Below are positions 34,320 through 41,586 of a stretch of 64,000 nt of DNA, piece after piece. The translations under genes and the position numbers were made by a program. The notes beneath the pieces are model-generated. The model searched no databases, was not told where the DNA came from, and worked only from the letters and a program-made list of their open reading frames with translations. The DNA is from Oerskovia turbata (lineage in GTDB: Bacteria > Actinomycetota > Actinomycetes > Actinomycetales > Cellulomonadaceae): positions 62,001-126,000 of the forward strand of contig NZ_JOFV01000011.1 in the NCBI RefSeq assembly GCF_000718325.1. The letters are read 5' to 3'. How positions within the stretch are numbered: the stretch's first letter is position 1; the number at the start of each line of letters is the position of its first letter.

Positions 34320-35324
34320 TCATGCACCCGACTGCATACCTTCGAGTCGCGTCCGGGCGACGGCGATGCGCCCCGTCTCCTGCTCGATCAGGTGCGAGGC
34401 CGTGATCTCGTCCACGACGAGGTGCGTGACCACGCCGGCCCGCAGCGCGGCCCGCAGCGGGGCGACCTTGTTGTCCCCCGCGACCGCGCAGATGCGCTGC
34501 GGGATGCGCTTGAGCTCGTCTGGCCCGGGTCCCGTGGCCCGCTCGTTGAGCGCGATGTCCTTGTAGGTGCCGTCGGCCCGCAGGAAGACCGTGCACACGT
34601 CACCGACCACCCCCTCGGCCTCCAGGACCGCGATGTCCTCGGCCTCCAGGTAGCCGGCCGAGTACACATGGCTGGGCACCCCGCCCGAGACGGCGCCCAC
34701 CGAGAACAGCGCGACGTCGGCCCGTCTCTGGACGTCGAGCACGCGCCGGACCGACCGCTCGCGCCACATCGCCTGCTTGGTCTCGGCGTAGTCGAAGAAC
34801 GCGGGCACTGGGAAATGGTGCACGTGGGCGTCGAACGCCTCGCCGAACCCGGCGATGAGATCGCCCGCGTAGTGCACGCCCGAGGTCCGGGTGTTGGCCG
34901 CCCCGTTGAGCTGCACGACGGCGGAGCCCCGCGTCGGCTTGCGGCTCAGGTGCCGCGAGATCGCCGCGAGCGTCGTGCCCCACGCGATGCCGAGGACCAT
35001 GTCGGAGTCGAACCACGACCCGAGCAGGCGGGCCGTGGTGAGGGCCACCTGGTCGAGCCGGTCGACCTGCTGCGTCGAGTCCGGGACCGGCACGACGTAG
35101 GCGTCGATGCCGTAGGTGGCGGAGATGTGCGCCCCGAGACCGGGAGCACGGCTCTGCGTGGGCCGGAGCGTGATCTCCACCAGACCCGTCTCACGCGCTC
35201 TCTTGACCAAGCGCGAGACCGTCGAGCGCGAGGTGCGCAGGTGCTTGGCGATCGCCTCCATCTTCATGTCCTGGAGGTAGTACATCGAGGCCGCCCGGAG
35301 GACGTCCTGCTCCCGATCGGCCAT
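34320..35324 (-). CDS. SorC/DeoR-type transcriptional regulator of glycerol genes
   Basis: The product is 334 residues. An N-terminal helix-turn-helix (YYLQDMKMEAIAKHLRTSRSTVSRLVKRARE) is followed by the SorC sugar-binding domain (VLGIAWGTTLAAISRHL, VQLNGAANTRTSG, VGAVSGGVPSHVYSAGYL, VAGDNKVAPLRAALRAG). The family binds phosphorylated sugars or polyols. It is divergent from glpD-glpF-glpK with a palindrome-bearing gap, so glycerol-3-phosphate or a related effector is likely; that is inference. The Met before ADREQDV has an AGGAG site 8 bases upstream. Confidence 0.88.
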   Translation of the reverse strand: MADREQDVLRAASMYYLQDMKMEAIAKHLRTSRSTVSRLVKRARETGLVEITLRPTQSRAPGLGAHISATYGIDAYVVPVPDSTQQVDRLDQVALTTARLLGSWFDSDMVLGIAWGTTLAAISRHLSRKPTRGSAVVQLNGAANTRTSGVHYAGDLIAGFGEAFDAHVHHFPVPAFFDYAETKQAMWRERSVRRVLDVQRRADVALFSVGAVSGGVPSHVYSAGYLEAEDIAVLEAEGVVGDVCTVFLRADGTYKDIALNERATGPGPDELKRIPQRICAVAGDNKVAPLRAALRAGVVTHLVVDEITASHLIEQETGRIAVARTRLEGMQSGA

Positions 35325-35357
35325 CTGCTGGTCTCCTGCCGCTGGTGGTGCTCGTTC

Positions 35358-35414
35358 TGCACGTTTGTGCACTGCGCTTGCGCGTACGTTCCTGACATGT
35401 TGACGTTAATACGT
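35358..35414. promoter_or_regulatory. Operator-like palindromes between sorC-type gene and glpD
   Basis: TGCACGTTTGTGCA (35358-35371) is a 14-bp palindrome with arms TGCAC/GTGCA. ACGTTAATACGT (35403-35414) is a second one with arms ACGT around TAAT. Both lie in the most A/T-rich part of the gap. They are candidate sites for the SorC-type regulator. Confidence 0.5.
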
Positions 35415-35575
35415 GCAGCGCCGTTCCGACAGCGCTGCGCCGCGGCACGGTGCCCTCCTGGGTCCCGCCGCGTACCGCTAGCGCGGGACGCGGAGCCGTG
35501 GGAACGTCACAGGAGGAGCTCCTTCACGGACCCGGCCGGTGACGCACCAGATCGACGACGAGAGAAGGCCATCGG

Positions 35576-37324
35576 ATGACTTCCAGCAGACTCACCGCAG
35601 AGTCTCGCCAGCGGGCGCTCAGCGCGCTCGAGGCGAGCACGAGCGCGGACCAGGAGCTCGACGTCCTCGTGATCGGCGGCGGCGTGACCGGGGCCGGGAT
35701 CGCCCTCGACGCCGTGACCCGCGGGCTCTCGACCGCGATCGTCGAGGGCCAGGACTGGGCGTCCGGCACGTCGAGCCGCTCGAGCAAGCTGGTCCACGGG
35801 GGTCTGCGCTACCTCCAGATGCTCGACTTCCACCTCGTCCACGAGGCCCTCACCGAGCGCGACCTCCTCATCAAGGACCTGGCCCCGCACCTCGTGCGGC
35901 CGGTCCCCTTCCTCTACCCGCTCGAGCACCGCGTGTGGGAGCGCGCCTATGTCGGCGCCGGCATCGCGCTGTACGACACGCTCGCGAGCATGGCTCCCGG
36001 CAAGCGCGCCCTGCCGCTGCACCGCCACCTCTCGCGCAAGCAGATGGAGCGCAAGTTCCCCGACCTCGCGCACGACGCCGCGATCGGCGCCGTGCAGTAC
36101 TGGGACGCCTCGGTCGACGACGCCCGGCTGGTCTCGACGCTCATCCGCACCGCGACCTCCTACGGCGCGCACGCCGCGTCCCGCACCCAGGTCGTCGAGC
36201 TGACCAAGGGCTCGACCGGAGCGGTCAACGGCGCGATCCTCGAGGACCTCGAGACGGGCAGGCGCATCACGGTCCGCGCCCGCGCCGTCATCAACGCGAC
36301 AGGCGTGTGGACCGAGGACACCGAGGCCCTCGCCGGCTCCGAGGGCGGCCTGCGCGTCCTCGCCTCCAAGGGCGTCCACATCGTCGTCCCGCGCGAGCGC
36401 ATCAAGGGCCAGGTCGGCCTGATCCTGCAGACCGAGAAGTCCGTCCTGTTCATCATCCCGTGGTCGCGCTACTGGGTCATCGGCACGACCGACACGCCCT
36501 GGGAGCAGGAGCTCACGCACCCCGTCGCGACGGCCGCCGACATCGACTACATCCTCGAGCACGCCAACGCGGTCCTCGCCCAGCCCCTGACGCGCGACGA
36601 CATCATCGGCACCTACGCGGGCCTGCGCCCGCTGCTCCAGCCCGGGACCAAGGAGGGCACGAGCTCGGCCAAGGTCTCGCGCGAGCACACCACTGCCTCC
36701 CCGACCCCCGGCCTCACGGTCATCGCGGGCGGCAAGCTCACGACCTACCGGGTCATGGCCAAGGACGCCGTCGACTTCGCGATCGGCCAGCGCGCCGCAG
36801 CCCTGCCCTCGATCACGGACAAGATCCCGCTGGTCGGCGCCGTCGGACTCGGCGCGGTCCGTCGGCAGGCCCGGCCGTGGGCGTCGAAGTTCGGCTGGAC
36901 CCCGCAGATGGTCGACCACCTCCTGCACCGCTACGGCTCCAACCTGCGCGACATCGTCGCCCTGTGCGAGGCCGACCCCACGCTCGCCACGCCGCTCGAG
37001 CACGCGCCCGCCTACCTGCGGGCCGAGATCAGCTACGGCGTGACCCACGAGGGCGCCCTGCACCTCGAGGACCTGCTGCTGCACCGCACGCGCCTGAACT
37101 ACGAGGTGCTCGACCGCGGGCTCGGCGCCCTCCCGGAGATCGCCGACATCGCGGCGCCGCTCCTCGGCTGGGACGACGAGCGCAAGGCCGCGGAGATCGC
37201 GTCCTACACCGCGCGGGCAGCCGCCGAGGAGGCCGCGGAGCAGGAGCCCGACGACGCCACGGCGGAACGCACGCGCCTCACCGCCGACGACGTCGCCCCG
37301 CTCAAGCCCCTCACCGGATCCTGA
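35576..37324 (+). CDS. glpD: Glycerol-3-phosphate dehydrogenase (aerobic, FAD)
   Basis: The product is 582 residues. The N-terminal FAD motif VLVIGGGVTGAGIALDAVTRG is followed by SGTSSRSSKLVHGGLRYLQ, typical of GlpD. Mid-protein motifs are VINATGVWTEDT, WVIGTTDTPWE and GTYAGLRPLL, and the C-terminal helical cap includes RYGSNLRDI. It oxidises glycerol-3-phosphate to dihydroxyacetone phosphate and passes electrons to menaquinone at the membrane. A GAGAAGG site lies 7 bases before the ATG. The C-terminus has an Ala/Glu-rich linker. It begins the glpD-glpF-glpK set. Confidence 0.95.
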   Translation: MTSSRLTAESRQRALSALEASTSADQELDVLVIGGGVTGAGIALDAVTRGLSTAIVEGQDWASGTSSRSSKLVHGGLRYLQMLDFHLVHEALTERDLLIKDLAPHLVRPVPFLYPLEHRVWERAYVGAGIALYDTLASMAPGKRALPLHRHLSRKQMERKFPDLAHDAAIGAVQYWDASVDDARLVSTLIRTATSYGAHAASRTQVVELTKGSTGAVNGAILEDLETGRRITVRARAVINATGVWTEDTEALAGSEGGLRVLASKGVHIVVPRERIKGQVGLILQTEKSVLFIIPWSRYWVIGTTDTPWEQELTHPVATAADIDYILEHANAVLAQPLTRDDIIGTYAGLRPLLQPGTKEGTSSAKVSREHTTASPTPGLTVIAGGKLTTYRVMAKDAVDFAIGQRAAALPSITDKIPLVGAVGLGAVRRQARPWASKFGWTPQMVDHLLHRYGSNLRDIVALCEADPTLATPLEHAPAYLRAEISYGVTHEGALHLEDLLLHRTRLNYEVLDRGLGALPEIADIAAPLLGWDDERKAAEIASYTARAAAEEAAEQEPDDATAERTRLTADDVAPLKPLTGS

Positions 37325-37552
37325 CGAACCCCGCATCCCCGACCTGAACCACCGGGAGCCGTGCAGGCTCCCCCGAGGACAACTTCATAGCCCGACCCCC
37401 GGCCCGGCCCGCCTCGACTCGCGCGAGGCGGAGCCGGACCGGCACCCCCTCAACCTCACGGGTGCGCGCACCGCGACGCACACCGAGGCCCCGCCGCACG
37501 GATGCGCCGGGGTGGTTGCGACAACGAAGTCCACCAAGAAAGAGAGAAGCTG

Positions 37553-38314
37553 ATGGACACACTCATCCTCAACGCCTTCTGGTCCGAGATACTCGGCACC
37601 GCGACCCTGATCCTGATGGGTGCCGGCGTCGTAGCCAACGTGATCCTCCCCAAGACCAAGGGCTTCAACGGCGGTTGGCTCCTCATCAACTTCGGATGGG
37701 GCCTCGCCGTCTTCACCGGCGTCTACGTCGCGTACAAGTCCGGGGCGCACCTCAACCCGGCCGTGACCATCGGCCTGTTCACCGCGGACCGCCCCTTCTA
37801 CTCGGTCACCGGGCCTGAAGGGCTCGTCACCGCGACGATCGAACCGACGGTCAGCACGATGTTCATCTACTTCGGTGCGCAGATGATCGGTGCGATCCTC
37901 GGTGCCGTGCTCGCGTTCGTCGCCTACAAGAAGCACTTCGACGAGGAGGCGCCCGCTGCCACCAAGCTCGCCGTGTTCTCGACCGGCCCCGAGATCCGCT
38001 CGTACGGCTGGAACTTCATCACCGAGGTCATCGCGACGTTCGTGCTCGTGTTCTTCGTCGTCGCGTCGGGCAACACCCCGTCGGGGCTCGGCCCGCTCGC
38101 CGTCGCGCTCGTCGTCGTCGGTATCGGTGCCTCCATCGGTGGCCCGACCGGGTACGCCATCAACCCTGCCCGTGACCTCGGGCCGCGCATCGCCCACGCC
38201 CTGCTGCCCATCAAGGGCAAGGGGTCGAGCGACTGGGGCTACTCGTGGGTCCCCGTCGCGGGTCCGCTCGTCGGCGGCGTGCTCGCCGGCCTCCTCGGGG
38301 CAGCCTGGGGCTGA
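37553..38314 (+). CDS. glpF: Glycerol uptake facilitator (MIP family)
   Basis: The product is 253 residues with six transmembrane helices and the two NPA half-helices, GAHLNPAVTIGL and YAINPARDLGPR; the Asp after the second NPAR is the aquaglyceroporin signature. It lets glycerol cross the membrane by facilitated diffusion. The ATG is preceded by AGAGAGAAG. It lies 228 bases after glpD; that gap contains a modest hairpin (CGCCTCG/CGAGGCG, 37410-37430) that may reduce or separate transcription. glpK follows after 148 bases. Confidence 0.93.
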   Translation: MDTLILNAFWSEILGTATLILMGAGVVANVILPKTKGFNGGWLLINFGWGLAVFTGVYVAYKSGAHLNPAVTIGLFTADRPFYSVTGPEGLVTATIEPTVSTMFIYFGAQMIGAILGAVLAFVAYKKHFDEEAPAATKLAVFSTGPEIRSYGWNFITEVIATFVLVFFVVASGNTPSGLGPLAVALVVVGIGASIGGPTGYAINPARDLGPRIAHALLPIKGKGSSDWGYSWVPVAGPLVGGVLAGLLGAAWG

Positions 38315-38462
38315 TCCCACTCACCTCCCGCGTGACCGGGGCGACCCGCCCCGGTCACGCGACCAACCGCCGTCGGGCACGTCCCGACGCCCGCGGCCCG
38401 ACGCCCGGTCGCGGACCGCGCGACACCCGCTCAACCACACCGACGTGAAGGACTGACACACC

Positions 38463-39980
38463 ATGGCCGACTACGTTCTCGCCATCGACCAGGGAACCAC
38501 CAGCTCCCGGGCCATCGTCTTCAACCACTCCGGGGAGATCGTCTCCTCCGGCCAGCTCGAGCACGACCAGATCTTCCCGCGAGCCGGCTGGGTCGAGCAC
38601 AACCCCGAGCAGATCTGGAACAACGTCCGCGAGGCCGTCGGCCTGGCCCTGACCCGCGCCAACGTCACGTACACCGACATCGCCGCGGTCGGCATCACCA
38701 ACCAGCGCGAGACCGCGGTCGTGTGGAACAGGAAGACGGGCAAGCCCGTCTACAACGCGATCGTCTGGCAGGACACCCGCACGCAGAAGATCGTCGACGA
38801 GCTCGGCGGCGACGCGGGCCCCGAGAAGTACAAGGCGATCGTGGGCCTCCCGCTCGCGACCTACTTCTCCGGCCCCAAGGTCAAGTGGATCCTCGACAAC
38901 GTCGAGGGTGCCCGCGAAGCGGCCGACGCCGGCGACCTCGTGTTCGGCAACACCGACACCTGGGTCCTGTGGAACATGACGGGCGGCGTCGACGGCGGCG
39001 TGCACGTCACCGACGTGACCAACGCGTCGCGCACCATGCTCATGGACCTCGACACCCTGAGCTGGCGCGAGGACATCGCGGCCGACATGGGCATCCCGAT
39101 GTCGATGCTGCCGGAGATCAAGTCCTCGTCCGAGGTGTACGGCCACGGCCGTCAGCGTGGGATGGTCCCGGGCGTCCCGATCGCGGGCATCCTGGGCGAC
39201 CAGCAGGCCGCGACGTTCGGCCAGGCGTGCTTCGAGAAGGGCACCGCCAAGAACACGTACGGCACGGGCAACTTCATGCTGCTCAACACGGGCACCGAGA
39301 AGGTCATGAGCGAGAACGGCCTGCTGACCACGGTCTGCTACAAGATCGGCGACCAGCCGGCCCGCTACGCGCTCGAGGGCTCGATCGCCGTCACGGGCTC
39401 GCTCATCCAGTGGCTGCGTGACAACCTCGGCATGTTCTCGGACGCGCCCGACGTCGAGTGGCTCGCGCGGAAGGTCGACGACAACGGTGGCGCGTACTTC
39501 GTGCCCGCGTTCTCGGGCCTGTTCGCGCCGTACTGGCGTCCCGACGCGCGTGGCGCACTCGTGGGCCTCACACGCTACGTCAACAAGAACCACATCGCGC
39601 GCGCCGCGCTCGAGGCCGTCGCGTTCCAGACCCGCGAGGTCCTGGACGCCATGAACGCGGACTCGGGCGTCGACCTCACCGAGCTGCGCGTCGACGGCGG
39701 CATGGTCCAGAACGAGCTGCTCATGCAGTTCCAGGCGGACCAGCTCGGCGTGGACGTCGTGCGGCCCAAGGTCGCGGAGACGACGGCGCTCGGTGCCGCG
39801 TACGCCGCGGGCATCGCGGTCGGGTTCTGGCAGGGCGAGCAGGACGTCATCGCCAACTGGGCCGAGGACAAGCGCTGGTCCCCGTCCATGGACGAGGGCG
39901 AGCGCGAGCGCCTCTACCGTAACTGGAAGAAGGCCGTCAGCAAGACCCTCGACTGGGTCGACGAGGACGTCGAGAAGTAG
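38463..39980 (+). CDS. glpK: Glycerol kinase
   Basis: The product is 505 residues, standard length. It is a textbook Glp[47 protein letters not shown], the ATP site [29 protein letters not shown], and [20 protein letters not shown]. It phosphorylates glycerol entering through GlpF. A GAAGGA site sits 10 bases before the ATG. A perfect 42-bp palindrome begins 20 bases after the stop. Confidence 0.97.
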   Translation: MADYVLAIDQGTTSSRAIVFNHSGEIVSSGQLEHDQIFPRAGWVEHNPEQIWNNVREAVGLALTRANVTYTDIAAVGITNQRETAVVWNRKTGKPVYNAIVWQDTRTQKIVDELGGDAGPEKYKAIVGLPLATYFSGPKVKWILDNVEGAREAADAGDLVFGNTDTWVLWNMTGGVDGGVHVTDVTNASRTMLMDLDTLSWREDIAADMGIPMSMLPEIKSSSEVYGHGRQRGMVPGVPIAGILGDQQAATFGQACFEKGTAKNTYGTGNFMLLNTGTEKVMSENGLLTTVCYKIGDQPARYALEGSIAVTGSLIQWLRDNLGMFSDAPDVEWLARKVDDNGGAYFVPAFSGLFAPYWRPDARGALVGLTRYVNKNHIARAALEAVAFQTREVLDAMNADSGVDLTELRVDGGMVQNELLMQFQADQLGVDVVRPKVAETTALGAAYAAGIAVGFWQGEQDVIANWAEDKRWSPSMDEGERERLYRNWKKAVSKTLDWVDEDVEK

Positions 39981-40000
39981 TCGTTCTCGCCTCCACCACC

Positions 40001-40042
40001 TGTCAGAACCAGCGTGACCTCGAGGTCACGCTGGTTCTGACA
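40001..40042. terminator. Perfect 42-bp palindrome after glpK
   Basis: The two 21-base halves (left half begins TGTCAGAACCAGCG) are exactly complementary with centre CTCGAG, so no mismatch and no unpaired loop is required. It starts 20 bases after the glpK stop and ends 20 bases before the ATG of the next gene, whose TAGGCT -10 box follows by 7 bases. Termination for glpK is the simplest reading, though no T tract follows. It may also cover the -35 zone of the next promoter. Confidence 0.65.
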
Positions 40043-40049
40043 CGTTGTA

Positions 40050-40055
40050 TAGGCT
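40050..40055 (+). promoter_or_regulatory. -10 element, leaderless prolyl aminopeptidase
   Basis: TAGGCT, preceded by TGTA, lies 7 bases before the ATG at 40063. The expected -35 zone falls inside the right arm of the 42-bp palindrome. This spacing favours ATG 40063 over an in-frame TTG 18 bases upstream. Confidence 0.55.
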
Positions 40056-40062
40056 CGTCGCC

Positions 40063-41361
40063 ATGACCTCCGCGAGCGCCACGATCCCCGGGATGCACGT
40101 CACCGACCACGAGGTCGAGGTCCCCCTCGACTGGTTCGACGAGCGGGACTCGCGCCGGATCACGATCTTCGCGCGCGAGCTGGTCGACCCGGCGCGACGA
40201 CGTGAGGACCTGCCCCTGCTCGTGTTCCTCCAGGGCGGCCCGGGCGGCAAGGGCCCACGTCCGACGGGCCCGGAGGGCTGGGTCGGGACGATGCTCGCGA
40301 CCCACCGGGTGATCCTGCTCGACCAGCGCGGCACGGGCCGCAGCTCGGCCGTGCGCGGCCGTGCGCTCGCAGCCCTCGGCGACGCGGCCGCGCAGGCCGA
40401 GCACCTCACGCACTTCCGGGCCGACTCGATCGTCGCGGACGCCGAGCACCTGCGCCGAACCCTGTTCGGCGGTCGCCGCTGGGAGTCGCTCGGCCAGAGC
40501 TACGGCGGCTTCCTCACGCTCACGTACCTCTCGCGCGCCCCGGAGGGGCTCTCGGCCTGCTACGTCACCGGAGGCCTCGCGGGCCTGGAGGCCGACGCGA
40601 CCGAGGTCTACCGCCGAACGTACCCCCGCACCGCGGCCAAGAACGCCCGCTTCACGGCGCGCTTCCCCGACGACGCCGCACGCCTCGCGCGCATCGCGGA
40701 CAGGGTCGCGGTGGGCGACGTCCTGCTGCCCGACGGCGACACGCTCTCCGTACGCCGCCTCCAGACGCTCGGGACGGACTTCGGCATGAAGCCGGGCTTC
40801 GAACGCGTGCACTGGCTGCTGGACGAGGCGTTCGACCACGGCGACGACGACCTGAGCGACACGTTCCTCAGCGAGGTCAGAGACCTCACGTCCTTCTGGA
40901 CGAACCCGCTGTACGCGGTGCTGCACGAGTCGATCTACGCGTCGGGCCACGGGGCCACGGGCTGGGCCGCCGAGCGTGTGCGCGCCGAGCACCCGGAGTT
41001 CGACCCCGCAGCCCGACCGCTGCTCTTCACGGGCGAGATGATCTACCCCTGGATGTTCGAGGAGATCGCGGGCCTGCGCGCCTTCCGCGGCGCGGCCGAG
41101 GAGCTGGCGCTGCGTGAGGACTGGAGCGAGCTGTACGACCTCGCGGCGCTCGCGGCCAACGAGGTCCCCGTCGCCGCGGCCGTCTACTACGACGACATGT
41201 TCGTCGACGCGCACCTCTCGCTCGACACGGCCTCCCGCGTGGGGAACGTGCAGGCGCTCGTCACGAACGAGTTCGAGCACGACGGGCTGCGCACGGGCGA
41301 CGTCCTGGAGCGGCTGCTCCCGCTCGTGGACCAGCAGGGCGGGCCGCTGCCCCGCAGCTGA
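40063..41361 (+). CDS. Prolyl aminopeptidase (S33 alpha/beta hydrolase)
   Basis: The product is 432 residues. The oxyanion loop LVFLQGGPGGKGPRP, the strand RVILLDQRGTGRSS and the nucleophile elbow SLGQSYGGFLTL are the hallmarks of the S33 proline iminopeptidase branch. The Asp and His of the triad should lie in the C-terminal part (YYDDMFVDAHLS, TNEFEHDGLR); these are probable, not certain. It removes N-terminal proline, most likely in the cytoplasm since there is no signal peptide. It is transcribed from its own promoter next to the glpK palindrome. Confidence 0.85.
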   Translation: MTSASATIPGMHVTDHEVEVPLDWFDERDSRRITIFARELVDPARRREDLPLLVFLQGGPGGKGPRPTGPEGWVGTMLATHRVILLDQRGTGRSSAVRGRALAALGDAAAQAEHLTHFRADSIVADAEHLRRTLFGGRRWESLGQSYGGFLTLTYLSRAPEGLSACYVTGGLAGLEADATEVYRRTYPRTAAKNARFTARFPDDAARLARIADRVAVGDVLLPDGDTLSVRRLQTLGTDFGMKPGFERVHWLLDEAFDHGDDDLSDTFLSEVRDLTSFWTNPLYAVLHESIYASGHGATGWAAERVRAEHPEFDPAARPLLFTGEMIYPWMFEEIAGLRAFRGAAEELALREDWSELYDLAALAANEVPVAAAVYYDDMFVDAHLSLDTASRVGNVQALVTNEFEHDGLRTGDVLERLLPLVDQQGGPLPRS

Positions 41362-41476
41362 CCCGCAGCCGACCCGCAGCCGACCCACCCGGACGCCGTC
41401 GACCGTCGTTTCCCGGCGGGTCGTCGCACGACGACGGGGTGTCGCTCACCACGTAGCCCGCGAAATCGTCCGCCGT

Positions 41477-41494
41477 CACTTAAAGTGGCACTTC
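41477..41494. promoter_or_regulatory. Symmetric element upstream of the LuxR/MalT gene
   Basis: CACTTAAAGTG is an 11-bp palindrome (CACTT/AAGTG around A) and is followed by GCACTT, a further copy of the arm. It lies 93-110 bases before the ATG at 41587, in an otherwise featureless gap of 225 bases. It could be a regulator site or part of a promoter. Confidence 0.35.
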
Positions 41495-41586
41495 GGAGAG
41501 CGGCGCGGTGCCGGCTCCAGTGCCAGAGGCGACGCGGCCGACGGCAGGCTGCCCGGGCACCTCATGAGGAGAGGGCAGGAGGCGGG

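Noticed and set aside
40045..40062. TTG start six codons upstream for the S33 peptidase
   Set aside because: It would place the start before the TAGGCT -10 box; the ATG at 40063 fits a leaderless transcript.
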